A stretch of DNA of 29,623 nucleotides from a virus. How positions within the stretch are numbered: position 1 is the stretch's first letter; each line of letters opens with the position of its first letter. Below, piece after piece: positions 15,397 to 22,878 of the stretch. The notes under the pieces were generated by a model. That model made no database searches and had not been told where the DNA came from. It saw nothing but the letters and a program-made list of their open reading frames with translations. A program made the position numbers and the translations under genes. The DNA lies in the IMG/VR virus record IMGVR_UViG_3300044539_000047, positions 1-29,623 of that record, one strand, 5' to 3'.

Positions 15397-16055
15397 TTTA
15401 TCAAATATACTTTGATGACAAAACAAAGAAATATGTCAGTCCAAACGCAATTGGATATGACAATTCTATTTATGAGGGCAAACCATTTCAGCCTGCGTTT
15501 GAAAACCACGTCATCCGAGAATTAATCGAGCAAGGCAAGCATAAAGAGGCCGAATACTTTGGCGTTTTTTCGTGGCAGTTTGAATCAAAGAACTCATATT
15601 GGCTTAAAAACTTAGAGGCAGACGTCAAAGATGCTGACATTTATACGTTTTATCGCTTGCACACCCAACCAAATGTCTGGCGAGTTGCTGAGAATTGGCA
15701 TTCTGGTATTATTGAAACGGCTCAATATATCTTTAATCAATTTAATGGCTTAAAAATAGACCGATTGCAGACTCCGACCATTTATCAAAATGCCCACGTT
15801 ACACGCTCTGAGATTTACGAAGAGTTTGTTTGCACATGGTTAATCCCTTTAATGGATATAATGTCTCAGAGCGAAGATAAATGGCTACAAAATAGATTAT
15901 ATACAGACACTAAATATAAGTGGGGGCGATTTTCAGCCGAAAAAATAAAGGCAATCACTGGCGTTGAATATTATCCGATGCACACGTTTATTTGTGAGCG
16001 TTTTTTCTCGACATTTTGTGCAACTAAAAACTTTAAAATCAAACATTTATGCTAA
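15378..16055 (+). CDS. Glycosyltransferase-cluster protein of unknown family
   Basis: A 225-residue protein starting at ATG 15378 (MASKSVIYQIYFDD); an upstream in-frame ATG lies deeper in the previous gene. The phrases VIYQIYFDDKTKKYV, YFGVFSWQFESK and, near the end, MHTFICERFFSTF resemble poorly characterised proteins found in polysaccharide biosynthesis clusters. No DxD or Rossmann motif is clear. It is followed by four further GT-like genes, so a role in glycan transfer or recognition is likely but unproven. Confidence 0.5.
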   Translation: MASKSVIYQIYFDDKTKKYVSPNAIGYDNSIYEGKPFQPAFENHVIRELIEQGKHKEAEYFGVFSWQFESKNSYWLKNLEADVKDADIYTFYRLHTQPNVWRVAENWHSGIIETAQYIFNQFNGLKIDRLQTPTIYQNAHVTRSEIYEEFVCTWLIPLMDIMSQSEDKWLQNRLYTDTKYKWGRFSAEKIKAITGVEYYPMHTFICERFFSTFCATKNFKIKHLC

Positions 16056-16828
16056 AAGTAAAATTGACGAGCAATTATGCTACGTCTGAAGTATTGGCAA
16101 GCGAGGTCATGCGACAATTTGCACCAAAAAAAGAGGTCAAACCATTTAAGTTTACCAATTCAAATGACTATGATTTGCTATTTATATTCAATGACACAAT
16201 TGAAAAGATAAAAGACCCTGCAAAAACCTTTGCGTTTGCACAAGAACCGAGTTGGTCGGCAAATTATAAGGATTGGACTGGGCAAGTGGCTGAGTTTATT
16301 GCGCCAGTGAATAACCAATTGCCATTGATGTTTAATTGGAGTGGCTTAGACTATGAAGATGCAATAAATTTGAAGTCTGAAAAGACTAAAAAATGTAGTT
16401 TTATAGTGGCCAAACAAGAACCGAGAGAGGGAACGTTGTATGGATTTAGAAACGAATTGGTTGAAAAGATATTAGCATCGGATTTGGACATTGATATTTA
16501 CGGCAAAGGTTGGGACATTAAGGATGCCAGATATAAAGGCGAATTAAAAGAAAAAAAAGATGGTTTAATTGATTACCACACGTCTATTTGCATTGAAAAT
16601 TCAATTGAAGATTATTATGTAACTGAGAAATTTTGGGATATTGTCATTTGCAATGCGTTTCCGATACCTTATTCGGCCATTGCTGAGAATACAATGCAAC
16701 GTTTAGAGGCTATTATTTCGCTTGCAAGCATGGGCGATTCAGAAAAACTTGTTGAAGAGCAAAAAGAATACTATTTTAGCGACTTAAATATATATAATTA
16801 TATAAAAACCAAATGCCAATCTGCATAA
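16049..16828 (+). CDS. GT10-like (fucosyltransferase family) glycosyltransferase
   Basis: A 259-residue protein. The C-terminal half carries the conserved alpha-1,3-fucosyltransferase signature: IDIYGKGW (148-155), then YHTSICIENSIEDYYVTEKF (176-195) and NAFPIPYS (202-209). In GT10 enzymes this region binds GDP-fucose. The N-terminal half (FAFAQEPSWS...FNWSGLDYED) would be the acceptor domain. There is no signal peptide, so it acts in the cytoplasm. It overlaps neighbours by 7 and 16 bases. Substrate cannot be read from sequence; fucose is the family default. Confidence 0.8.
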   Translation: MLKVKLTSNYATSEVLASEVMRQFAPKKEVKPFKFTNSNDYDLLFIFNDTIEKIKDPAKTFAFAQEPSWSANYKDWTGQVAEFIAPVNNQLPLMFNWSGLDYEDAINLKSEKTKKCSFIVAKQEPREGTLYGFRNELVEKILASDLDIDIYGKGWDIKDARYKGELKEKKDGLIDYHTSICIENSIEDYYVTEKFWDIVICNAFPIPYSAIAENTMQRLEAIISLASMGDSEKLVEEQKEYYFSDLNIYNYIKTKCQSA

Positions 16829-17466
16829 CTTTCGGGACAAAGGATTACCAACAAGCAATCGATAAATTGCATAAATCCATGAGCAGATTTATGTACACTA
16901 AAACATTTAACGAGAAGAGTGTTGAAATGCTTTTTGATGCTTACCCAGAGCATCTATATTCGTCTCGGGGTTATGGTTGGTGGCTTTGGAAACCTTATTT
17001 AATAGATTACATTTTGAGCATCATTGACGAGGGCGAATATGTCATGTATCTGGACTCAACAATTGAATGCCTAAAAAATCCAAATGACTTAATCAAAGAG
17101 GGCGAAAATATAAAGCTATTTCATAACGGCCAAAGACACATTGATTGGTGCAAGTCTGAGACATATTACGACATGGGCGTTGTTTGCATGCCAGACCAAA
17201 TGCAAGCGAATGCAGCAATCCAAATTTATAGAAACACACCAGAGACCAGAGCGTTTGTGCAGGAATATTTTAACCTTTGCTCAAATCTTATGCTTGTCAA
17301 TGATGAGTGCAATCCAGATTATCAATTGAGCGGATTTAAGGCTCATAGACACGACCAAAGTATTTTAACAAACTTAGCGGTCAAATACAATATTAAATTG
17401 AATACATCGCCATGCCAATGGGGTATGGGGGCAAATGCTTACTTTAACCATCATAGAATAATATGA
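16813..17466 (+). CDS. GT-A-like glycosyltransferase
   Basis: A 217-residue protein. RGYGWWLWKPYLIDYIL (52-68) followed by GEYVMYLDST (74-83) matches a group of bacterial nucleotide-sugar transferases in which the aspartate-containing strand binds metal and sugar nucleotide. A later HDQSILTNLAVKYNI segment is also typical of that group. The cytoplasmic protein overlaps the GT10 gene by 16 bases and the next gene by 4. Donor and acceptor are unknown. Confidence 0.7.
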   Translation: MPICITFGTKDYQQAIDKLHKSMSRFMYTKTFNEKSVEMLFDAYPEHLYSSRGYGWWLWKPYLIDYILSIIDEGEYVMYLDSTIECLKNPNDLIKEGENIKLFHNGQRHIDWCKSETYYDMGVVCMPDQMQANAAIQIYRNTPETRAFVQEYFNLCSNLMLVNDECNPDYQLSGFKAHRHDQSILTNLAVKYNIKLNTSPCQWGMGANAYFNHHRII

Positions 17467-17636
17467 ACATTTATAAAATCATTCTGGCATTAATCGTTTT
17501 AATGTCATATAACAAAATTTACAAAAAAGACTGGAGTTTCTTTAAAGAATACGGCGGCTCTCGAATTTATTACACAAAAACGATTATAACAATTCTAATT
17601 GAGTTGGGTATTTTCTTAATTATTTATATGGCATGA
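17463..17636 (+). CDS. Small membrane protein
   Basis: A 57-residue protein with two hydrophobic segments (YKIILALIVLM at 4-14 and TIITILIELGIFLIIYM at 40-56) separated by a basic, aromatic linker KIYKKDWSFFKEYGGSRIYY. Starts and stops overlap neighbours by 4 bases on both sides (ATGA), which supports translation. It may tether cassette enzymes to the membrane or modify host envelope; this is conjecture. Confidence 0.6.
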   Translation: MNIYKIILALIVLMSYNKIYKKDWSFFKEYGGSRIYYTKTIITILIELGIFLIIYMA

Positions 17637-17812
17637 AAATTAAAGGCGTATTAAAAAAAGACGATGACGGCCTATACATGGAGGTTGTCAAAAAAATGTA
17701 TCTAAATGATTACATTATGAATGTCGAGCAGGCAAATAAATTAAATAAAATAATCGGTAAAAAAATTACAATAGAATATGAAAACATTAGTCCAGTTGGC
17801 GATAAACAATAA
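17633..17812 (+). CDS. Small hypothetical protein
   Basis: A 59-residue, charged, soluble protein beginning MKIKGVLKKDDDGLYMEVV. It overlaps the preceding gene by 4 bases and the methyltransferase gene by 35. It has no motif that I recognise. Clean coupling to the upstream gene and the lack of any other reading frame covering this stretch support it as real. Confidence 0.55.
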   Translation: MKIKGVLKKDDDGLYMEVVKKMYLNDYIMNVEQANKLNKIIGKKITIEYENISPVGDKQ

Positions 17813-18305
17813 GGCTCAACAAAAACCATTAGAATTTGAAGAGTTATTGCATGCGCTAAACTCAATGAAAAGCAAAAAGATTGCAGTCGAAATTGGCAGC
17901 TATGACGGCGGATGCTTACATGCTTACAAAGGATTGTTTGACAAAGTCATTTCGATTGATATTGCTCAACGTTCAAACATTGATGGCGTGGATTATTTAA
18001 TTGGCGACTCTAAAGAATTAAAAGCTGAGTTAATCAAAGCACTGGGCAATAGCAATGCAAAGATTGATTTCCTTATGATTGATGGCGACCATACTTATGA
18101 GGGAGTCAAAGCAGATTTCGAATTGTATTCTAAGTTTGTGCGTAAAGGCGGAGTGATTGCATTCCATGACATCATTGACACGCCATTGCATAGGGAATTG
18201 TTTTGTCGAGTGGATAAGTTCTGGAATGAAATTAAAGACGGCAAAGAGCATGACGAATTTATTGAGGGTTCTGACTGGGGCGGAATTGGAATTTTATGGA
18301 TATAA
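17778..18305 (+). CDS. Class I SAM-dependent methyltransferase
   Basis: A 175-residue protein. VEIGSYDGG (37-45) is the SAM-binding motif I, SIDIAQ (59-64) supplies the acidic residue for the ribose, IDGDHTYEGV (101-110) is the metal/substrate motif and FHDI (129-132) follows. This order fits the Methyltransf_24/CmcI-type group, often found in glycan clusters where it methylates sugars or small molecules. A DNA methyltransferase motif (DPPY/NPPF) is absent. The context between glycosyltransferases points to sugar O-methylation, an inference. Confidence 0.85.
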   Translation: MKTLVQLAINNKAQQKPLEFEELLHALNSMKSKKIAVEIGSYDGGCLHAYKGLFDKVISIDIAQRSNIDGVDYLIGDSKELKAELIKALGNSNAKIDFLMIDGDHTYEGVKADFELYSKFVRKGGVIAFHDIIDTPLHRELFCRVDKFWNEIKDGKEHDEFIEGSDWGGIGILWI

Positions 18306-18907
18306 TTATAACTTGTAAAGATAGATTGCTGCATTTAAAAAAGTGCATTGCAACTATTAAAGATAAATCAAAGATATTCGTTGTATGTTACGGCGATGAA
18401 ATGGCATATAGATATTGCCAACAGAATGAAATCCGCTCATGCTTGACGGCCGCAAAAGACTTTCATTTATCAAAGGCCAGAAACTTGGGGGTTGCTGAAA
18501 CTAACGAGGAATGGATTTTCTTTTGCGATGCGGACACCTTATTAGACCCGACATTTTTTGATAATTTAGATTTAAAAGACGGCAATTATTACACTGGCGA
18601 ACCAGATTGCTCTGGGAATTGTATCGTTAAACGCTCAGATTTTATGGGTTATGACGAAAATATTAAAGGCTATGGCGGAGAGGATTCCGATTTATATATT
18701 TCTTTGAGCAGAATCGGCATTCAAAAAAACTATATTGGACGAATGAAATACATCCCACATTCGGATTTTGATAGGACAAAGAATTATGGCAACAATAAGA
18801 AGTGGGAGCAACAAAAGAAAAACATTATCTATTTAATGTCAAAGCATCCTCATGAATTTATATTTCCACAATACGTTCCAAATGAAATGAAAACACTTTT
18901 TGTATGA
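18296..18907 (+). CDS. GT-A glycosyltransferase (GT2/GT7-like)
   Basis: A 203-residue enzyme. It opens MDIIITCKDRLLHL, the usual nucleotide-binding start of GT2-like folds, and carries LSKARNLGV (58-66) and the metal-binding DAD in IFFCDADTLLDP (75-85). GYGGEDSDL (125-133) is the acceptor/catalytic motif of galactosyltransferase-type C-terminal domains. The protein is soluble. It overlaps the methyltransferase by 10 bases and the next gene by 4. Sugar specificity is unknown. Confidence 0.85.
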   Translation: MDIIITCKDRLLHLKKCIATIKDKSKIFVVCYGDEMAYRYCQQNEIRSCLTAAKDFHLSKARNLGVAETNEEWIFFCDADTLLDPTFFDNLDLKDGNYYTGEPDCSGNCIVKRSDFMGYDENIKGYGGEDSDLYISLSRIGIQKNYIGRMKYIPHSDFDRTKNYGNNKKWEQQKKNIIYLMSKHPHEFIFPQYVPNEMKTLFV

Positions 18908-19179
18908 TATACAACTCAATTGTAATTGCTTTGCTATGCTTTGGCTTTTATCGGTCAACAAGGCATGGAAATATTTTATATTTTATCCAAAGATTTGCGG
19001 ATAAATTACCAAAGATATTTGGAAAGCCGATTTGCTTGTGTTTGACTTGCATGGCCTCACTGCATACATTGGTTTGGCATCCGCTTTTGTTCGGGATGAG
19101 CGTTGACATTATTCCAACAATATTAATTGTGGCCTCATTCAATTACTTTATTGATTTAATAGTTTCGAATTATGAATAA
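18904..19179 (+). CDS. Small membrane protein with a Cys motif
   Basis: A 91-residue protein with hydrophobic segments near residues 4-15 and 60-85 and a central FGKPICLCLTCMASLHTLVW. The CxCxxC-M-A-S pattern resembles DUF1360-like membrane proteins (C-x2-C then small residues and an aromatic) seen in phages and bacteria. The function is unknown. It is coupled to both flanking glycosyltransferase genes (overlaps of 4 and 8 bases), so it probably belongs to the same pathway. Confidence 0.65.
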   Translation: MIYNSIVIALLCFGFYRSTRHGNILYFIQRFADKLPKIFGKPICLCLTCMASLHTLVWHPLLFGMSVDIIPTILIVASFNYFIDLIVSNYE

Positions 19180-19897
19180 ACTGGCAGGCATTTGGAATGT
19201 TTGGGATGGCGATGAGCATTTAAAACGTTCGATTGAGTTAATCAAACCACATTTGGACGTTGTTATTGTTGTTTACCAGAATGTAAGCAACTCTGGCGAA
19301 TTATATGAGCCAACTTTGCCACATGAATTGATTGATTTAACAAATTTTTATATTCCTGCGCTTACGCAAACTGCTCAATGGAATGAAACTATCAAACGAA
19401 ATATAGGTTTGCAAACTGCAAAGAGCGTTGGTTGCACACATTTTATTCAAATGGATTGCGATGAGATGTATTTTAGTGAGGATTTTGAGCGAGCAAAGGA
19501 GCAAGTTTACGTTGAGCAACTGGATGCAAGCTATTGCAGACTAAAAACATACTATAAATATCCGACTAAACAACTATCGCCAGACGAAGACTATTTCGTT
19601 CCTTTTATTCATAAAATTCACAAAGAAACAATCATGTGTTTCGATAAAAAATATCCTGCGTTTGCAGACCCAACAAGACGCACCAATACTTACGCCAAAC
19701 ATAAGCAAATTGAGTGGCTTAGAATGCACCACTATTCGTTTGTGCGCAACAATATAGAGCGCAAGTTGAGAAATTCGTCATCGTCAAGCGCATTTGATGG
19801 GCAATATGACATTTGGAAACGATTTGATGACACTGGCGAAATGATACATTTCAAAGATTATAAGACAATTGACGTAGCAAACTACTTTGATTTGTAA
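19172..19897 (+). CDS. Glycosyltransferase-like protein
   Basis: A 241-residue protein that starts MNKLAGIWNVWDGDEHLKRS, typical of GT2/GT92-like enzymes. It has QWNETIKRNIGLQTA (69-83) and the metal-binding strand HFIQMDCDEMY (90-100, D95/D97). A later WLRMHHYSFVR segment may bind acceptor. It is the last gene of the cassette; a palindrome overlaps its stop codon and the portal promoter follows. Substrate is unknown. Confidence 0.75.
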   Translation: MNKLAGIWNVWDGDEHLKRSIELIKPHLDVVIVVYQNVSNSGELYEPTLPHELIDLTNFYIPALTQTAQWNETIKRNIGLQTAKSVGCTHFIQMDCDEMYFSEDFERAKEQVYVEQLDASYCRLKTYYKYPTKQLSPDEDYFVPFIHKIHKETIMCFDKKYPAFADPTRRTNTYAKHKQIEWLRMHHYSFVRNNIERKLRNSSSSSAFDGQYDIWKRFDDTGEMIHFKDYKTIDVANYFDL

Positions 19898-19908
19898 ATA
19901 TATTGCAA
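19892..19908 (+). promoter_or_regulatory. Palindromic operator upstream of the portal promoter
   Basis: TTGTAAATATATTGCAA is an imperfect inverted repeat of the same TTGTAA-N5-TTrCAA form as at 12401. Its first base again lies exactly 38 bases before the TAnnTTTG element. It overlaps the last codons of the preceding gene. Confidence 0.5.
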
Positions 19909-19929
19909 ATATTAATTTAAAATAAAAAG

Positions 19930-19937
19930 TAAATTTG
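19930..19937 (+). promoter_or_regulatory. Promoter -7 element (TAAATTTG) before the portal gene
   Basis: TAAATTTG fits TAnnTTTG exactly and lies five bases before ATG 19943, so the mRNA would have almost no leader. The surrounding 45-base gap is AT-rich and lacks a TTTG at the usual -33 distance; a TTG at 19903-19905 is 24 bases away. Confidence 0.6.
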
Positions 19938-19942
19938 TAAAA

Positions 19943-21376
19943 ATGGAACTAACTCAAATTTCGGACAATTATTTCATGTTTTCGGCCAAAGCGCCTGCGG
20001 ATTTATCTGTTTTTAATCAAACAGATGACACTGCAAACAAAATTGTGCGCTATGGTAAAGACAATAACTTTCCGCAGGAACTAATCAAAGCAGTCCAATC
20101 GTCTCCAATCGCAAATGCTTGTGTTGAAACACACGCAAAATTTTTGTATGGGGATGGATTATATTTTGAAACTCCGACTGGAGAGGAAACAGATTTCTCA
20201 AAAAGATTAAAAGAAATTTTCAACGAGTCAGTTTACCAGAGAATCTGTTATGACATGGCTTATTTTGAATCTTTAGGTCTTATCATGAAATGGGATTTGA
20301 ATGGTTATTTAAAAAGTGTTAAGTCGCAGGATTTTTCGACCATTCGTTTAGGTATTCCAAACAAAGATTTTGAAATAACATTCGCAAAGTTGTCAAGTAA
20401 CTGGCAACAAGAAACAAAAGACAGAAGATACAAAGCCGTTCCGATTGACTTATATAATGACATCGAAACAAAGGCTAAAATTTCAAATTTCAGTGAGAAT
20501 TCTTTATATGAAGATTTCAGCAAATGGAATGGAACGTTGAAGTATATTCGCAGATATAAGCCTGGCCAAGTGTATTATTCGCAGCCAAAATATGCGTCTG
20601 CTTTGAAATGGATTTATGCCGATGGCCAGATTCAAAATTTCCATGCAAACAACGTTGACAATTCGTTTGCGCCTGCATTCATAGTTTATGTGCCATACAA
20701 ATTGACTGGCGAGGACGAGAATGGTAAGGACATGAAAGAATCGTTGAGAGAATACATTGCAGACAGATTAACTGGCGCAGACAATGGCGGTAAATTTGCG
20801 ATTTTAGATGGCTCATCAAAAGAGGGGTCAATCCAAATCATTCCATTTAGTCAGAGTACGTCTCACGAAATGTACATCACACTTTCTAATTTAATTAGAG
20901 ACCACATTGCAACTGCATTTCAAGTTCCATCTATATTGGCAGGCATTCAAGTTTCTGGCAAATTAGGAACTGCAAAAGAAATAGCAGATTCGTCAATATA
21001 TTACCAGAATGCAGTCATAAAACATGACCAAAATTTGTTAATGTACGAAATGAATGCACTGGCTAAATTAATGGATGGCTATGATGGCACAACTATTAGT
21101 GTGAGCAACTCAATTCCATTGGCATTTGTTGCGGAATCATTTGCAAGCGCATTCACAGAAGAGGAAATTAGAGAGGCATTTGGTTACGGCGCTAAAGAAG
21201 TCAAATTGAATACTGCGGCAAACAATATCATTGATAATATTAACGCATTATCGCCATTGGTTGCAAATAAAGTATTGGAGTCAATGTCTGAGGCAGAGAT
21301 AAGAAGTTTAGCGGGATTGATTGGTGCGAAACCAACGTCTACGCCAGTTGTTACACCTATTAATCCAGTAAAATAA
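19943..21376 (+). CDS. Portal protein
   Basis: A 477-residue protein with portal traits. These are an N-terminal stretch VRYGKDNNFPQELIKAVQSS, a clip/stem-like region SPIANACVETHAKFLYGDGL (35-54), the NLIRDHIATAFQVPSILAGI segment (316-335) typical of phage portals, and a Gln/Asn-rich helical C-terminus followed by a Pro/Thr tail (TSTPVVTPINPVK). Portals form the dodecameric ring for DNA entry. The gene is far from the terminase, after the glycan cassette, with its own promoter. Its stop overlaps the next ATG (TAATG). Confidence 0.85.
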   Translation: MELTQISDNYFMFSAKAPADLSVFNQTDDTANKIVRYGKDNNFPQELIKAVQSSPIANACVETHAKFLYGDGLYFETPTGEETDFSKRLKEIFNESVYQRICYDMAYFESLGLIMKWDLNGYLKSVKSQDFSTIRLGIPNKDFEITFAKLSSNWQQETKDRRYKAVPIDLYNDIETKAKISNFSENSLYEDFSKWNGTLKYIRRYKPGQVYYSQPKYASALKWIYADGQIQNFHANNVDNSFAPAFIVYVPYKLTGEDENGKDMKESLREYIADRLTGADNGGKFAILDGSSKEGSIQIIPFSQSTSHEMYITLSNLIRDHIATAFQVPSILAGIQVSGKLGTAKEIADSSIYYQNAVIKHDQNLLMYEMNALAKLMDGYDGTTISVSNSIPLAFVAESFASAFTEEEIREAFGYGAKEVKLNTAANNIIDNINALSPLVANKVLESMSEAEIRSLAGLIGAKPTSTPVVTPINPVK

Positions 21377-21876
21377 TGGCTTGTTGCGGTTGTCAATTCA
21401 TAACACAAACAGATTTTTATGGCATTGTGCCGCTTTCAAGAAACGTTGAGAGCGAAGACATTGAAATTGCCATTAAGAACGCACAAATAACATATATTAA
21501 TCAATTGCTTTGTCAAGATTTATTTGACGAGTTATGTCAACAAATAACAGACGAAGACATTAGCGTTGCAAATGAGGAATTATTGTGCTATTTAAAAAAG
21601 GTGCATGTTTGCTATGCGTTTGGAGACTTTTTGTTTTTCCATCCAGTGCAAGTTACAAAGGAAAGCGTTGTCAGAAAAGTAACAGACGAATCTGAGTTTG
21701 TTGACTTTGACACCAACGAAAAGCAAGCAAATTATTGGAGACAGATTGGCAAAAACTATGCGAGAGAAATGTTTGAATGGCTAAAGCTAAACGAAAATTT
21801 GAATCCATTATACGACCAAACATCGTGCAATAACTGCGATGAGACTAAAAATTTAGAAAACTGGGGAATATGCTAA
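21376..21876 (+). CDS. Head-tail connector/adaptor-like protein
   Basis: A 166-residue protein that starts MACCGCQFITQTDFYGIVPL and ends in CNNCDETKNLENWGIC. The helical middle, SEDIEIAIKNAQITYINQLL and KKVHVCYAFGDFLFFH, is of the kind seen in head-completion adaptors, and it follows the portal directly. Cysteine pairs at both ends could bind metal or form a disulfide. No definite family motif is recognised. Confidence 0.6.
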   Translation: MACCGCQFITQTDFYGIVPLSRNVESEDIEIAIKNAQITYINQLLCQDLFDELCQQITDEDISVANEELLCYLKKVHVCYAFGDFLFFHPVQVTKESVVRKVTDESEFVDFDTNEKQANYWRQIGKNYAREMFEWLKLNENLNPLYDQTSCNNCDETKNLENWGIC

Positions 21877-22217
21877 CAATATATCAAAATACAACGAGCG
21901 AAATAAGTATTTCATTGCCGAGCGTGCATGATTACTATTTATTTGTGTTTATTAAAGATGGTATTATTGAAAAAAGCATATACGAAACAATCCCATGCGA
22001 TGACTTTTGTTTTGTTTTAATTGAAGACATTGAGTTGGGTATTTGGGATATTAATATTTTTGGACAAGCGAGTCCAACAAATTTAGACCCTGCATTGGCA
22101 ACGTTCCTTTATGACAATGACGTTGAAGTTAAGGTCAATTATAGTGATTATATAGTTACTCAGAAATGCGATTTTATTGTAACTGAGGACAATGATTTTT
22201 TAATGACAGAGTGGTAG
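21870..22217 (+). CDS. Structural protein, paralogue A of a tandem pair
   Basis: A 115-residue beta-rich protein. The core DYYLFVFIKDG...LGIWDINIFGQASPTNLDPALAT aligns by eye with the following protein's FYLFQFTRNNG...TGFWSLKVYGQSDYSNLNPANAT. The pair is therefore a recent or ancient tandem duplication. Such GxW...YGQ...NLxP proteins recur in Bacteroidota phages near head-tail genes; the function is unknown. Its C-terminus has an extra repeat, TQKCDFIVTEDNDFLMTEW, absent from the partner. Confidence 0.65.
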   Translation: MLTIYQNTTSEISISLPSVHDYYLFVFIKDGIIEKSIYETIPCDDFCFVLIEDIELGIWDINIFGQASPTNLDPALATFLYDNDVEVKVNYSDYIVTQKCDFIVTEDNDFLMTEW

Positions 22218-22507
22218 TCATTGACGCAAATATCGACACTAAAGTAACTCTATTTTTAGAGGAATCATTTAGCTTTTATTTATTCCAATTTACAAGGAAT
22301 AATGGATGCGATGAATTTATTGACGTATTCACTGCGGTCGAATGCGATTTTTATTCATTCATTGTGAATGTGGATTTGCCAACTGGGTTTTGGAGTTTGA
22401 AAGTTTATGGACAAAGCGATTATTCGAACTTAAATCCCGCAAATGCAACTTTAGTATTTGAGGACATGGCCAGAATAATCAATGCAGCAGATGAGTGTTT
22501 ATTATGA
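22211..22507 (+). CDS. Structural protein, paralogue B of a tandem pair
   Basis: A 98-residue protein starting at GTG 22211, which overlaps the previous stop. Aligning its start with the first paralogue supports this codon, since no ATG is available nearby. It shares the YLFxF, G-x-W, YGQ and NLxPAxAT positions with its neighbour but lacks the C-terminal extension. Two diverged copies may form a heteromeric ring or adopt different sites in the virion. Confidence 0.6.
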   Translation: MVVIDANIDTKVTLFLEESFSFYLFQFTRNNGCDEFIDVFTAVECDFYSFIVNVDLPTGFWSLKVYGQSDYSNLNPANATLVFEDMARIINAADECLL

Positions 22508-22878
22508 GAAATTGGATTGTTAAAAGTTTAGATGTTATTATTATTTATTTAGTTACCTATTTTGCTCCGACTTTCTCGGTCATGATGGGTATTAGCTTTC
22601 TGGTGCTAATTGATTTTATCACTGGCATGGTTGCCGCTCATAAAAGAGGCGAAGCGATTACAAGCCGTAAAATGAGGCCAACCATTACCAAAGGAATGGG
22701 ATACATGTTTGCAATCTTAGCAGGACATATTTTCCAAAGACATTTTTTGCCAACTATTGAGGTCATGAAGATTGTTTCGGGTTTAATTGCGTTTATCGAG
22801 TTAAAGTCTCTGGACGAAAACCTAAAGGACATGACTGGCAAAAGTCTATTCAAGCAATTTTTCAAAGAGGGTAAATAA
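22504..22878 (+). CDS. Holin
   Basis: A 124-residue membrane protein starting at ATG 22504 (ATGA overlap with the previous stop); an in-frame ATG nine bases upstream is less likely. It has hydrophobic segments at about 8-24, 27-45, 64-78 and 87-99, and the phrase LIDFITGMVAAHKRGEAITSRKM, a hallmark of toxin-secretion/phage lysis holins (holin 4 type). It precedes the endolysin and its stop overlaps that gene by one base. It would form membrane lesions that release the endolysin. Confidence 0.85.
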   Translation: MRNWIVKSLDVIIIYLVTYFAPTFSVMMGISFLVLIDFITGMVAAHKRGEAITSRKMRPTITKGMGYMFAILAGHIFQRHFLPTIEVMKIVSGLIAFIELKSLDENLKDMTGKSLFKQFFKEGK

